From contig JAUIMB010000002.1 of the NCBI GenBank assembly GCA_030432635.1, forward strand, positions 248,001 to 312,000: a stretch of 64,000 bases of DNA, given 5' to 3'. Both the position numbers and the translations under genes were made by a program. Of this stretch, positions 10,593 through 20,614 are shown piece after piece (position 1 is the first letter of the stretch; each line of letters starts with the position of its first letter). The DNA is from Bacteroidia bacterium. Its GTDB lineage: Bacteria; Bacteroidota; Bacteroidia; Flavobacteriales; Flavobacteriaceae. The notes below the pieces were generated by a model, which ran no database searches, was not told where the DNA came from, and saw only the letters and a list, made by a program, of their open reading frames with translations.

Positions 10593-11186
10593 ATGAAAAA
10601 ATGGATCATACCTATAATACTTTTAGCTATCCTTGCCTTTTGGGGTTTTGGTGTTAACAATACAGCAGTTGATCTTAACGAAGATGTTAACGAAGCTTGG
10701 GGAAATGTACAGAACTCGTACCAACGACGAAATGATCTTATCGGAAATTTAGTCAATACAGTTAAAGGTGCTGCCGATTTTGAAAAAAGTACCTTGGAAG
10801 CGGTTGTCAAAGCTCGTGCGCAAGCAACCAAACCTGAAATCAATATCAACAACGCTGACGATTTAAGCCCTGAAAAACTAGCACAACTCAATAAAGCCCA
10901 AAGTGGTTTAAGCAGCGCACTTTCACGCTTGTTATTGGTTGTCGAAAAGTATCCCGATTTAAAAACAAACCAAAATTTCCTTAAACTTCAAGATGAGTTG
11001 ACAAGCACCGAAAACACCATTCAAACTGCAAGGACGCGTTATAATGAAGCTATCAAACCTTATAATCAGTATGTCAATAAAGCACCTCAATCTTTAATTG
11101 CTGGGATGATAGGGTATTCAGAAAAACCATATTTCGATGCTGATGCTGGTGCAGAAAAACCAGTGGAAGTCGATTTTTCAAATTAG
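10593..11186 (+). CDS. LemA family protein
   Basis: The product has 197 residues. It has an N-terminal membrane anchor (MKKWIIPIILLAILAFWGFG) followed by the four-helix LemA domain with the characteristic EAWGNVQNSYQRRNDLIGNLVNTVKG and the paired YNEAIKPYN...APQSLIAGMIGY. Its biochemical role is not established. In Bacteroidota and other phyla LemA is encoded next to TPM-domain proteins, as here with the two following genes, which suggests a joint membrane function. Confidence 0.93.
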   Translation: MKKWIIPIILLAILAFWGFGVNNTAVDLNEDVNEAWGNVQNSYQRRNDLIGNLVNTVKGAADFEKSTLEAVVKARAQATKPEININNADDLSPEKLAQLNKAQSGLSSALSRLLLVVEKYPDLKTNQNFLKLQDELTSTENTIQTARTRYNEAIKPYNQYVNKAPQSLIAGMIGYSEKPYFDADAGAEKPVEVDFSN

Positions 11187-11189
11187 GCA

Positions 11190-11627
11190 ATGTCTAGTAT
11201 CGAGGACTTTTTAACGGCTTCTGAAGAACAGGAGATTATCGAAGCTATTCGAGAGGCAGAGAAGAACACTTCTGGTGAAATCAGGATCCATATAGAACAC
11301 GATTCGGAACTTGATCCTTTTAAACGTGCCGTGGAAGTCTTTCATTACCTAAAAATGGACAATACTAAACTTCAAAATGGTGTACTCATTTATGTCGCTG
11401 TAGCCGCTAAATCATTTGTAATTTATGGTGACAAAGGTATCAATGCTGTTGTTCCTCAAGGTTTTTGGGACAGTACCAAAAACTGTATTGAATCCCATTT
11501 TAAGTCCAATCGATTTAAACAAGGATTGATTGAAGGCGTTTTAAAAGCTGGAGAACAGTTAGAAGCTCATTTCCCGTGGGATCACAGTGACTTAAACGAA
11601 TTACCTAACGATATTTCTAAAGGATAG
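11190..11627 (+). CDS. TPM domain-containing protein (short form)
   Basis: The protein has 145 residues and no signal peptide. The TPM domain (TLP18.3/Psb32/MOLO-1 family) runs through SGEIRIHIEHD, NGVLIYVAVAAKSFVIYGDKGIN and a C-terminal helical end. It overlaps no gene but begins 3 bp after lemA, so it is almost certainly cotranscribed. The family has been linked to membrane protein or photosystem repair in plants. The bacterial role is unknown. Confidence 0.88.
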   Translation: MSSIEDFLTASEEQEIIEAIREAEKNTSGEIRIHIEHDSELDPFKRAVEVFHYLKMDNTKLQNGVLIYVAVAAKSFVIYGDKGINAVVPQGFWDSTKNCIESHFKSNRFKQGLIEGVLKAGEQLEAHFPWDHSDLNELPNDISKG

Positions 11628-11688
11628 TTTTTCAGTACGCATGAGATAACCATTGGTTTCAGGTAAACAGTTCAATTCAATAAAATAA

Positions 11689-12558
11689 ATGTTATACAAA
11701 GCAAATATGATTAAGAGCAAGAATTCAATGATGAATTCCTGCTTTCGTATTGGCTTTATTTTAGTTGCGCTTTTTAGTATTCATAAGTCATACGCTCAAT
11801 TTGACATTCCACCATTACCCGAGCAACAAACCAGTGTTTATGACTATGTGAGCTTACTATCCGCTACGGAAAAGAGTAATTTAGAGCGCAAACTAATACG
11901 CTATTCTGATAGTACTTCAACTCAAATCGTTGTGGCCATTATTTCAACATCAAAGGGTGAGAATATTGGATTGTTGGCACCTAAATGGGCACATGAATGG
12001 GGAATTGGTCAGGCCAAGGAAGATAATGGTGTTTTTATTTTATTAGCAAGTGACGATCGCAAAATTTGGATTTCTCCTGGATATGGTGTTGAAGATCGTC
12101 TTACAGCTGGCATCACTGGAGAGTTGATAAGAAACATCATTATCCCTGAATTTAAACGCGGAAGTTATTACCAAGGCCTGAACAAAGGTGCCGATGCTAT
12201 TTTTCAGGTTCTAAGCGGAAAGTATCAAGCTAAACCAAGATCAAGTCACGGAAATGACATCTTCCCTATTCTCATATTCCTATTTATCCTCTTTATTTTT
12301 ATCATATTTATCATTGCGATTATCAAAAACAGGAAAGGTGGTGGAAATAATGGTCATGGAGGACATCGCACCAATGGTACAAGTATTTTGGATGCAATCA
12401 TCTTGAGCAATATGGGACGTGGCAGTTATGGTCGTAGAAGCTCGAGTGGTGGCATTTTTGGTGGAGGTTCTTCAGGTGGTAGTTTTGGAGGTGGCGGATT
12501 TAGCGGTGGCTTTGGAGGAGGTGGTTTCTCTGGAGGAGGTGCTGGTGGAAGTTGGTAG
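11689..12558 (+). CDS. TPM domain-containing membrane protein with glycine-rich tail
   Basis: The protein has 289 residues: a signal peptide (core GFILVALFSIHKSYAQ), a periplasmic TPM domain (about residues 45-185, with YDYVSLLSATEKSNLERKL and DDRKIWISPGYGVE), one transmembrane helix (about 195-215), and a cytosolic tail very rich in Gly and Ser (SGGSFGGGGFSGG pattern). The architecture is common in LemA operons. The exact start is uncertain because ATGs at codons 1, 7, 14 and 15 are all in frame. A signal peptide start at codon 7 or 14 looks more natural than the first. Confidence 0.87.
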   Translation: MLYKANMIKSKNSMMNSCFRIGFILVALFSIHKSYAQFDIPPLPEQQTSVYDYVSLLSATEKSNLERKLIRYSDSTSTQIVVAIISTSKGENIGLLAPKWAHEWGIGQAKEDNGVFILLASDDRKIWISPGYGVEDRLTAGITGELIRNIIIPEFKRGSYYQGLNKGADAIFQVLSGKYQAKPRSSHGNDIFPILIFLFILFIFIIFIIAIIKNRKGGGNNGHGGHRTNGTSILDAIILSNMGRGSYGRRSSSGGIFGGGSSGGSFGGGGFSGGFGGGGFSGGGAGGSW

Positions 12559-12728
12559 TCTTGCACTAAAGTTTCAAACTGCAGAGAGTTCAAGGTATAG
12601 AAACATCGATTTCAAACATTTCAGATTTGTTTCAAACTACACTCTATACCTAAATTCCAAATGATAAAACTTGATTCACTATCATTTTTCCACTTCACAC
12701 CTTACACTTTACACTTCATACTAAACCT

Positions 12729-15509
12729 CTAATCCATGATGAAGAAATTACTTGACTTCGTTTCTCCCTTTGATCCTAGACTATTAAACTTCCAACTAAA
12801 ACTAAGCATAAAATATTGTTGCAACACTGTACTTTGGGAATCTTGAATATAATTTTGAGTCGCACGACGTCTCGCATTGGTATTTTGATTGAGCAAATCA
12901 TAAACCTTTAACGTAAGAGTTGCCTTGTCCTTTAAGAATGCATAAGCCAAGGTTGAATTCCAAAACCAAGCACTTTTTTGAAATCCTGGAGCGACGTTGG
13001 GATTATAATTATAATCTATCGTATTGACCCATTCAAAATGTTTTGGTAAAAATGTACTCACATTCAAATGTACATTATGGCTTAAAAAATCAACATTCTC
13101 AAACGTGTCGATATCGTAGGTATTATCGGTATATGATAATCGGTATCTAGGTCGTATTTCCATCACCTTGTTCCATGTAAACCGTAAACCAATGCTCGGT
13201 GTCAATGAGGACACCTGACTTTTATACTGTACTTCATTGTTAAAATTAATGGTACGTCTATAACTTGCGGAAACACCAATATCATACTTAATGGTCTTCA
13301 GTGAATCTGCCTTAAAGGATTTACTATAATTCAGATTTCCATACACATCATAGTTTCCATTCACATTGGCATAAGTAGTCGTTCGCTTTAAGGTTTGAGG
13401 ATCAACAATGGTACGAGATACTACCTGATTGTTTACAAAGTTTGCACTCAAGTGGCTATAAACACCTGTTTTTTTCTGAAAATCAAACGCGTTATAGCCC
13501 ATATAAAGCCGATGTCTATTGGTAGGTTCCAAATTGGGATTACCCGTAATGGTATTTAAAGGGTTTGACACGTCTTGAAACGGTTGCAACTGTGTTAAGT
13601 TTGGCGGTGAATTATTGAGTGAGTATCCAGAATACATTGAAGCTTTTTGACTGAATCTATAGTTAAAATTGGCACGTAGTTCAGGCGCTTGAAATTTGCG
13701 TTTCAAATTGAGTTCTGGCCTGAGATAATCAACATTTTCCAATGTTCGGAACACATAACGCGTTGTAAGACTTGTAGACCATTTATCCTTTCGCAATGTG
13801 ACCTTTAACGAAGGTGCATGTTCAAGATTCTGATATTTGAAATCTGTACTTAGATCCAAATTGAAATCATCAAAACCACCAGTTGCTTCATTACGGTCAA
13901 AAGTACTTCTCAAGTTTGTTCGGTTGACGTCGTTAAAATCATATTTAAAATCCAAGAACAATGTTTTGGCAACAATCGGCAATCGATATGTTGATGACAA
14001 TCCTAGGGTTTGGTTTTCATTGTCGGAATTGGTAAGCTGGTCCCTTACAATGTCGTCATCGGCTGCACTAAAGAAATTCGTTTCAGAATTTAAACGATTT
14101 TCAGAGGTGTTTGTATTCAATTCACTATCTATTTCAAATTTCAGAAATGCGCCTTTACCTCCAAATCGTTTTGTGACATTCAATTCAGTTCCAAAGTTTC
14201 TGGCCTGTTGTTCGGTGAATGATCCTAAAGTAGATCGGTTGGTTAGGTTTCCTTCTTCATCTCTTGTGTTTTCATCTTCAGTAAACACACGATTGGAATT
14301 AGACCAACGGAAAGACGGACTCACATTAATCAATAATGTGGAATCAATTTCAATATCAAAATCCATGTTCATACTATGGTTTTGACCATCATTTAGAGAT
14401 TTTGACCTTGACTCAGAAAAGAAACGAGAGTCTGGCAGAATATTTTCACGCTGTGTAAGCGTTTCATTTTCAGAATCGCTTCCTGAGAAAAAATAATCGG
14501 CATTCATTTCGACCTGTTCAGTTAATTCATCAGCATAATTTGCACCAATATTTTGAGATGTGGTGATGCCTTCACCACTTCCGAAGGAACGACCATCAAT
14601 GGCGAAAGACCCATTGCTATTCATGCGCAAACTATAGCCTCCACCAAACATTTTCTGAATTTCACCAAAACTGAATCCTGGAGAATTGGTATTATTTCCG
14701 CCAGCCAAAACACTGATCCGTTGATCATTATCAAAGACATTGAGCATCCCAGCGAATTCATAGCGCTTATCGGTTCCTGCACCAGCAGCCAAACGTCCAA
14801 ATACACCTTTATTGTTCTCTTCCTTGATTGTGAGATTAATGGTCTTGTTTTCCTTATCGCCTTCTTCACCAGTAAAAGCTTCTGCTTTTGATTTCGTATC
14901 GGTAATTTGTACTTTTTCAACAATATCCTTAGTTAGGTTACGAGTAGTTATTGTTGGATCGTCTCCAAAAAATGGTTTTCCATTAACCAAAATCTTGCTA
15001 ACATCCTTACCATTAACCGTAATCTTACCTGTTTCATCAACCTCGACACCAGGTAACTTCTTTAATAAATCCTCAACGGTAGCATCCTTTTTGGTCTTAA
15101 ATGATTTTACGTTAAACTCTAAAGTATCTTTTTTTATGGTAATTGGTGCTCTAGACTTGATGACCACTTCATCGAGAGCATCTCCCAATTGCAACTCAAT
15201 AGTTTTCATTTCGATATGTGCCTTATCCAGTAAGACTTCCTGAAAATAACTTTGATAGCCAATGTAATCCACAAAGAAGTTAAGCTTTTTTTCATGGGAT
15301 TCACCCAAAATCTCGAACATTCCTTTTGCATCAGAAATGGAATAACTCACCAAGCTACTGTCTGTTGGACGCTCTAAATACACTGTTGCAGATTCAAGAG
15401 GTTCCTTTCCATCGGCTGAAATGATTTTTCCTGAAATCTTAAAGGGTGTGGATTGGGCAAAAGTGAGTGAAGTACTGAACAGTACAATGAGAATAAGGTA
15501 TTTTTTCAT
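12729..15509 (-). CDS. Outer membrane beta-barrel protein with carboxypeptidase-regulatory and plug domains
   Basis: This 926-residue protein has a signal peptide (MKKYLILIVLFSTSLTFAQ), then a carboxypeptidase-D regulatory-like beta-sandwich (about residues 22-110, GKIISADGKEPLESATVYL), then a TonB-receptor-like plug (about 115-235, KLPGVEVDETGKITVNGKDV) and a long beta-barrel (OMP_b-brl_3-like). No SusD partner is adjacent, so the cargo cannot be deduced. It may act in uptake of peptides, siderophores or an envelope function. The gene is preceded by a tail-to-tail spacer and has its own promoter upstream of 15509. Confidence 0.88.
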   Translation of the reverse strand: MKKYLILIVLFSTSLTFAQSTPFKISGKIISADGKEPLESATVYLERPTDSSLVSYSISDAKGMFEILGESHEKKLNFFVDYIGYQSYFQEVLLDKAHIEMKTIELQLGDALDEVVIKSRAPITIKKDTLEFNVKSFKTKKDATVEDLLKKLPGVEVDETGKITVNGKDVSKILVNGKPFFGDDPTITTRNLTKDIVEKVQITDTKSKAEAFTGEEGDKENKTINLTIKEENNKGVFGRLAAGAGTDKRYEFAGMLNVFDNDQRISVLAGGNNTNSPGFSFGEIQKMFGGGYSLRMNSNGSFAIDGRSFGSGEGITTSQNIGANYADELTEQVEMNADYFFSGSDSENETLTQRENILPDSRFFSESRSKSLNDGQNHSMNMDFDIEIDSTLLINVSPSFRWSNSNRVFTEDENTRDEEGNLTNRSTLGSFTEQQARNFGTELNVTKRFGGKGAFLKFEIDSELNTNTSENRLNSETNFFSAADDDIVRDQLTNSDNENQTLGLSSTYRLPIVAKTLFLDFKYDFNDVNRTNLRSTFDRNEATGGFDDFNLDLSTDFKYQNLEHAPSLKVTLRKDKWSTSLTTRYVFRTLENVDYLRPELNLKRKFQAPELRANFNYRFSQKASMYSGYSLNNSPPNLTQLQPFQDVSNPLNTITGNPNLEPTNRHRLYMGYNAFDFQKKTGVYSHLSANFVNNQVVSRTIVDPQTLKRTTTYANVNGNYDVYGNLNYSKSFKADSLKTIKYDIGVSASYRRTINFNNEVQYKSQVSSLTPSIGLRFTWNKVMEIRPRYRLSYTDNTYDIDTFENVDFLSHNVHLNVSTFLPKHFEWVNTIDYNYNPNVAPGFQKSAWFWNSTLAYAFLKDKATLTLKVYDLLNQNTNARRRATQNYIQDSQSTVLQQYFMLSFSWKFNSLGSKGETKSSNFFIMD

Positions 15510-15587
15510 GAGGTTGATTGATTGATGGTTGAAATAGTGAACGAAAAGTAAACTAATTTCGTATGAATTTTCCTAAATTGATGATTT

Positions 15588-15788
15588 TTATTCCCCTTCT
15601 TCCAGAAAGAAGATGTCTTCAACAGAAAGTTTAAATAGTTTAGCGATCTTGATGGCAAGCAATGTCGATGGAATGTATTTCCCTTTTTCTATGGCATTGA
15701 TCGATTGTCGACTCACACCAATTTTATCTGCTAAATCTGCCTGAGTCATATTGTGTCTAGCACGTTCTACTTTAATTAGATTCTTCAT
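15588..15788 (-). CDS. Small XRE-family HTH regulator
   Basis: The 66-residue protein is a single HTH_3 domain (NMTQADLADKIGVSRQSINAIEKGKYIPS) with a short helical end. It follows a membrane protein gene after 6 bp on the same strand. This pairing of a tiny Cro/CI-like regulator with a small multi-spanning protein is common in Bacteroidota and Firmicutes, and the regulator probably controls the pair. Confidence 0.93.
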   Translation of the reverse strand: MKNLIKVERARHNMTQADLADKIGVSRQSINAIEKGKYIPSTLLAIKIAKLFKLSVEDIFFLEEGE

Positions 15789-15794
15789 AACAGT

Positions 15795-16265
15795 TTAAGC
15801 CCTTAGTTTTAAAAAGTTAAACCTAATGATAAAAAACAGAAGTGGTGTAAACATATTATAGACCAAAATATTGAAGAATGACAGATCATAAACGAACAAT
15901 ACTGTCACAATTAGAACGATATAATTGATTACAATTGCCCAAACCAATGAGTCGTTACGTAGCTTATAAATGAACTCGTCTTCGATTTTTTCTCGAGAAA
16001 ATCCTACCATAAGACCTCCAATGATAATTGCCAAAGCAATGAGTTCGTCAACAATACTATTTTCAATAATTCGAAAGAAACTGCCTTTATCATTTGAAGT
16101 CGCTCCAAAGGTAATGGGATCTGCCCAAATAGCCATCACATTTACGTTCAGCAAATCGGATTCGAAATTTGACAATACTAAAAAAACACCAGCAACAAGA
16201 CCAGAAACCAATAAAATCCAACCAGGAATTTTAAATTTATTTGACAAAAGATAAGTAGAGTTCAT
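15795..16265 (-). CDS. Hypothetical four-helix membrane protein
   Basis: The 156-residue protein has hydrophobic segments at about residues 15-33, 74-88, 106-123 and 130-150. No catalytic motif is visible. It is encoded with the small XRE regulator directly downstream (6-bp gap). Its function is unknown. Confidence 0.8.
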   Translation of the reverse strand: MNSTYLLSNKFKIPGWILLVSGLVAGVFLVLSNFESDLLNVNVMAIWADPITFGATSNDKGSFFRIIENSIVDELIALAIIIGGLMVGFSREKIEDEFIYKLRNDSLVWAIVINYIVLIVTVLFVYDLSFFNILVYNMFTPLLFFIIRFNFLKLRA

Positions 16266-16492
16266 AATACTTGACGTTAATAATTTTATTCAAAAGTATA
16301 TAAAAATTTACATAATGTCAAGTTTATTTTACTTTTTGTAAAAAATAATAGATTTTGTATCATGTACTATGGTAACATTTCTTATGTTGAGGAAAGCAAA
16401 CTTAGGCATACCAAAACTTTGGGATGGTCACTTATGTCTTTAGTGTGATGGAAAATTGTGAAGGAAGTAGACTGAAATCAATTTTTGGAATA

Positions 16493-17182
16493 CTAATATT
16501 GAATTTTGATAACGTCACCTTGCTCAATAAACGGATGGAAATTATCAGAATTTCCCCATTTGTCTTTTGCACTTGGAATTTGAACTGTTGCTAAATGATA
16601 AATACCGTACATTTCGGCATCTATTTTCAGGTTTTTTTCCTTTGCATCAACCAAAACCCAATATGGAACAATAGCCCAATCAATATTTTTTACACTACTC
16701 AAGGTTTCAGCTTCCTCAGTATCACCAGATATAAAAATCCGCTTACCGTGCCATGTGATCAGGTATGAATAATGGTTCAATGAAAATTTATGCTTGGTCT
16801 TAAAAGCCTGAATATTAAAATCAGGAATGGATTGATTGAGTTTCCCAAGGGTCTTAACATTCCAAGGACCATATTTTTGACCTTGCTTATGCTTAATTAC
16901 CTTCTTAATGTTCTTATTGGAATAATGATCGGAATGTTTGTGGCTATATAAAAATATTGAATTTTCCTTTACATCCTCCAATTCTGAATCGTCAAACTCC
17001 ATATAACCATGCGCTCCAGATTTATATGGAAAATCTGAATAGATATTGGTTGTTCCATCGGTTAGATACAACCCACAATTTCCAATAAACCTTATTTTGA
17101 TTTCATTGGTTTGGGAAAATCCAATGCTCGATGATATCAACACTATGAAACCAGTGATGATACAACTGAAGTTAATTTTCAT
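16493..17182 (-). CDS. Secreted metallo-beta-lactamase-fold hydrolase
   Basis: The protein has 229 residues and an N-terminal signal peptide (core ITGFIVLISSSIGFSQ). The MBL fold is seen from IRFIGNCGLYLTDG, the metal-binding motif SHKHSDHYS (a variant of HxHxDH) near residue 82, and ISGDTEE near 150. The compact two-domain form resembles UlaG/L-ascorbate-lactonase-like MBL proteins, but the substrate is not known. It ends 2 bp upstream of where the der gene ends on the same strand; der is upstream and the two may be cotranscribed. Confidence 0.85.
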   Translation of the reverse strand: MKINFSCIITGFIVLISSSIGFSQTNEIKIRFIGNCGLYLTDGTTNIYSDFPYKSGAHGYMEFDDSELEDVKENSIFLYSHKHSDHYSNKNIKKVIKHKQGQKYGPWNVKTLGKLNQSIPDFNIQAFKTKHKFSLNHYSYLITWHGKRIFISGDTEEAETLSSVKNIDWAIVPYWVLVDAKEKNLKIDAEMYGIYHLATVQIPSAKDKWGNSDNFHPFIEQGDVIKIQY

Positions 17183-17184
17183 AT

Positions 17185-18492
17185 TTATTTTTTTCGCATG
17201 TAAACACTTACTGGAACACCATTAAAATCAAAGTGTTCTCGTAAGCTATTTTCCAAAAAACGTTTATATGGTTCCCTAACATACTGTGGCAAATTACAGA
17301 AAAAGGCAAATTGCGGTTGTGGCGTAGGTAATTGCATAATGTACTTTATCTTGACAAATTTACCCTTGTAAGCTGGAGGTGGATAGTTTTCTATTATTGG
17401 CAAGAGAACCTCATTCAACTTGCTTGTTTTTATTTTCTTGCTTCTGTTTTTATAAACATCGACAGCCGTTTCAATAGCCTTAAAGATACGTTGTTTGTTC
17501 AATACTGAAATGAACACAATCGGAACATCAGTGAATGGTTCAATTTCCTTTCGGATAGCATTTTCAAATGCCTTGGTTGTTTTGTTATCCTTTTCAATGA
17601 GATCCCATTTATTGACTAGAATGACAATGCCTTTACGGTTACGTTCAGCGAGCCAAAAAATATTTTGTACCTGTCCGTCAAAACCACGCGTCGCGTCCAA
17701 GACCAATAAGCAGACATCGCAATGCTCGATAGCTCTAATGCTTCGCATCACTGAATAAAACTCAAGATCTTCCTTAACTTTAGACTTTCGTCTGATACCA
17801 GCAGTATCGACAAGGTTAAATTCAAATCCGAATCGATTATATTTGGTATCGATGGCATCTCTAGTCGTGCCTGCAATATCTGTAACGATATAGCGATCTT
17901 CACCAATCAGTGCGTTGATGAAGGAAGATTTTCCAGCATTTGGACGGCCAACAACCGCAAATCGCGGGAGCTCTTCAGTAGGTGTGGCCTCTTCCTTTTC
18001 CGGCAAGACTTCCACTAATGCATCAAGAAGGTCTCCAGTACCGCTTCCGTTAATACTTGCAATGGTATAATAATCGCCCAATCCTAAAGCATAGAACTCG
18101 ACCGCATCTTCAGCACGCTTATTATTATCCACTTTATTGACTGCCAAAAATACAGGTTTATCGACTTTTCTCAACAATCGTGCAACGTCTTCATCCATTC
18201 CTGTTACACCTGTTTCAACATCCACCATAAAAATAATAGCATCAGCTTCTTCGATAGCCAACTCGACTTGTTTGTCGATTTCAGCTTCAAACACATCATC
18301 ACTTCCCCTAACATAGCCTCCAGTATCGACTAGAGAAAACTCCTTTCCATTCCAATCACTTTTCCCATAATGTCTATCACGTGTGACACCACTTACAGCG
18401 TCTACAATAGCTTCTCGACGCTGAATCAAGCGATTAAAAAACGTAGATTTTCCTACATTTGGTCTTCCTACAATAGCAACAATATTACTCAT
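17185..18492 (-). CDS. der: GTPase Der, ribosome assembly
   Basis: The 435-residue protein contains two tandem GTPase domains, each with a P-loop (GRPNVGKST and GRPNAGKSS), DTGG/DTAG switch II motifs, and NKVD/NKWD base-recognition motifs. A C-terminal KH-like domain follows (about 350-435, ending PVSVYMRKK). Der (EngA) acts in 50S subunit maturation. The start at 18492 ([16 protein letters not shown]) is preferred because the 15 upstream in-frame residues are not part of the family. Confidence 0.98.
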   Translation of the reverse strand: MSNIVAIVGRPNVGKSTFFNRLIQRREAIVDAVSGVTRDRHYGKSDWNGKEFSLVDTGGYVRGSDDVFEAEIDKQVELAIEEADAIIFMVDVETGVTGMDEDVARLLRKVDKPVFLAVNKVDNNKRAEDAVEFYALGLGDYYTIASINGSGTGDLLDALVEVLPEKEEATPTEELPRFAVVGRPNAGKSSFINALIGEDRYIVTDIAGTTRDAIDTKYNRFGFEFNLVDTAGIRRKSKVKEDLEFYSVMRSIRAIEHCDVCLLVLDATRGFDGQVQNIFWLAERNRKGIVILVNKWDLIEKDNKTTKAFENAIRKEIEPFTDVPIVFISVLNKQRIFKAIETAVDVYKNRSKKIKTSKLNEVLLPIIENYPPPAYKGKFVKIKYIMQLPTPQPQFAFFCNLPQYVREPYKRFLENSLREHFDFNGVPVSVYMRKK

Positions 18493-18646
18493 ATCCTCAA
18501 TTTTATTCTGCTTTACATCTCCTGTAAGCGACTGCAAAAGTACGAAATAAGTCTTGATGCAACGTGCTTATTACGTTAAACCTCATCATCAGATATTATA
18601 TATCTAAAAAAAATAGTAATTTGAATATCATTTATAAATTACTTTA

Positions 18647-19165
18647 ATGTCAGCTACAGCCAATGACATAGTATTAAGGCCACGTTTTAAGTTTAAGGTC
18701 AAGGAAGAGAGTGAATCAATTTTAAAGCTCTTTGAGAATACCAAGGCTTCTCAATCCCGTTTTACTGTTTCACGAGTAGATGACCATGTTTTTATTAAAA
18801 TACCCAAAAACAAACAACACTTTTGGTCACCACAACTGCACTTGGAAATCAACAGTGACGACAACAAGCAGCAAAGTATAATCTATGGTCTATTTGGCCC
18901 AAACCCAACTGTATGGACGATGTTCATGTTTCTTCATTTTGTGGTTGCTGGCTTGTTCATTGGTTTTGGGATTTGGACTTACGTAAATTGGAATCTAGGA
19001 TCAGACTATGCCATTCAGTTATTTGTAACCCTATTGATGGTCGTCATTTGGTTTACACTTTATTTGGGAGGACGCTTAGGTAAAAAGGCAGGTCATGATG
19101 AAATGCATCAATTGCATCATTTTATGCGTGATACATTGAGAGCAAAGGACATCCATTCAGAATAG
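18647..19165 (+). CDS. Hypothetical membrane protein
   Basis: The 172-residue protein has a soluble N-terminal half (RPRFKFKVKEESESILKLFEN) and two predicted membrane helices (about 92-115 and 122-143), then a His/Asp-rich end (HDEMHQLHHFMRD). I recognise no named family. It lies between der and era, which are both on the other strand, and ends 3 bp before the era stop codon. Confidence 0.8.
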   Translation: MSATANDIVLRPRFKFKVKEESESILKLFENTKASQSRFTVSRVDDHVFIKIPKNKQHFWSPQLHLEINSDDNKQQSIIYGLFGPNPTVWTMFMFLHFVVAGLFIGFGIWTYVNWNLGSDYAIQLFVTLLMVVIWFTLYLGGRLGKKAGHDEMHQLHHFMRDTLRAKDIHSE

Positions 19166-19168
19166 AGT

Positions 19169-20053
19169 CTATTTCTGGTGGTAACCAAAACGTTTGAGTT
19201 GTTTTTGATTGCTGCGCCAATTCTTATTCACCTTCACATACAATTCTAGGTGTATTTGTTTACCAAAAAACGTTTCCAAATCTTTTCTGGCCTCAATACC
19301 CACACGTTTAATAGCAGATCCTTTATGGCCAATAATAATTCCCTTTTGGGTATCACGTTCAACCATAATTACCGAGCGAATTTTTATAATATTTTCCTCC
19401 TCAAAAAACTCCTCTGTATCGACTTCAACAGCATATGGAATCTCCTTTTTGTAATGTAAGAGAATCTTTTCGCGAATGGCTTCATTTACAAAAAAGCGTT
19501 CAGGTTTATCAGTAAGCTGGTCCTTTGGATAAAAAGCAGGTGATTCTGGTAACAACTCAATAATTCTATCGAATACATTTTGCACATTAAAACCATCTAG
19601 GGCAGAAATTGGATAAAACTCAGCATTGGGTACTTTACGCTGCCAAAGTTCGGCTTGCGCTTCTAGTTGTTCTTGATTTGAGGTATCAATTTTATTGAGC
19701 AGTAATAGTACAGGAATCTTAGAACTCGTGATTTTCTTAAAAAAGGCATCATCTTTCAGTTCCTTTTCGCCAATCTCAACCATATAAATCAAGACATCTG
19801 CGTCTTCAAAGGCAGACTTCACGAAATCCATCATTGACTCCTGCAATTCGTAGGCTGGTTTAATGATACCAGGCGTATCACTCAAAATGACCTGGAAATC
19901 ATCACCATTCACTATACCCAATATTCTGTGTCTTGTGGTTTGTGCCTTGGAAGTGATTATAGACAGTTTCTCTCCAATGAAAGCATTCATTAAAGTTGAC
20001 TTTCCTACATTCGGATTTCCAATGATATTAACAAAACCAGCTTTATGGATCAT
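19169..20053 (-). CDS. era: GTPase Era, 16S rRNA processing
   Basis: The 294-residue protein has a GTPase domain with GNPNVGKST, DTPGI and NKID, and a C-terminal KH domain containing IIGHKGSAIKRVG. Era binds the 3' end of 16S rRNA during 30S maturation. The ATG at 20053 gives MIHKAGFVNIIGNPNVGKS. A TTG two codons upstream is in frame but a poorer choice. Confidence 0.98.
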   Translation of the reverse strand: MIHKAGFVNIIGNPNVGKSTLMNAFIGEKLSIITSKAQTTRHRILGIVNGDDFQVILSDTPGIIKPAYELQESMMDFVKSAFEDADVLIYMVEIGEKELKDDAFFKKITSSKIPVLLLLNKIDTSNQEQLEAQAELWQRKVPNAEFYPISALDGFNVQNVFDRIIELLPESPAFYPKDQLTDKPERFFVNEAIREKILLHYKKEIPYAVEVDTEEFFEEENIIKIRSVIMVERDTQKGIIIGHKGSAIKRVGIEARKDLETFFGKQIHLELYVKVNKNWRSNQKQLKRFGYHQK

Positions 20054-20113
20054 GTGCAATTAAAATGCAAAGTTACAACGAATATATGACAAAAGTAGTT
20101 GAGAAGGTTTCAT

Positions 20114-20144
20114 AAAAAAAGCTTGTGACCATATATCACAAGCT
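20114..20144 (-). terminator. Intrinsic terminator after the small 20170-20328 gene
   Basis: On the minus strand the stem AGCTTGTGA / TCACAAGCT with a 7-nt loop is followed by seven T residues. It separates the 52-aa gene from era. Confidence 0.8.
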
Positions 20145-20169
20145 CTTCTATCTTCTAAGTTGTACACGC

Positions 20170-20328
20170 TTATCCTAATCCTCCTCCTGGATCTGGTGGA
20201 GATGAGGCCTGTGCTTTTTTAGGATTTAGTATGATAAAGGTACCTAGAGCGGTTAACGCAGCATACTTACCCATTTTTTTCATCGCTTCCTTTCGCGTGA
20301 TTTGATCTTTAGGTTCTTGTTTATTCAT
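20170..20328 (-). CDS. Small protein with Tat-like or membrane-anchor leader (52 aa)
   Basis: The reading frame begins MNKQEPKDQITRKEAMKKMG and ends AQASSPPDPGGGLG before a TAA stop. The composition is a charged N-terminus, a hydrophobic run (about residues 20-33, AALTALGTFIIL), a possible signal cleavage AQA-SS, and a short Pro/Gly-rich mature end. A terminator follows 26 nt later and a 286-bp upstream region provides room for a promoter, so the ORF looks real. The function is not known. Alternatives are a tail-anchored membrane peptide or a secreted 11-residue peptide. Confidence 0.65.
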   Translation of the reverse strand: MNKQEPKDQITRKEAMKKMGKYAALTALGTFIILNPKKAQASSPPDPGGGLG

Positions 20329-20614
20329 TGTGCTCGGATTAGTTGATTTCTATTTTATCTTTCACTTATTGTGATTAGTTTAAATCGTAACCAAACACAA
20401 TCATTCAAAATATAATACCGACAGGAAATCCTCTTTTAAATAGTTATTTCATCAAGGCTTTCTTAATCAGCACTTTATATATCCTGTAATCAAATATAGG
20501 TAATTTATATTGAATTTAACACAATTTTTTTAACATAATTATATGTGTTTGATTTTCAATATTTTAAACCCAAATAATGATTTATATGGAAAGACATCAG
20601 GTTCTTTAAAACCT

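Noticed and set aside
12419-12664. ORF rich in Val/Glu/Ala overlapping the TPM protein tail
   Set aside because: It is the alternative frame of the glycine-rich coding tail of the TPM-domain protein.
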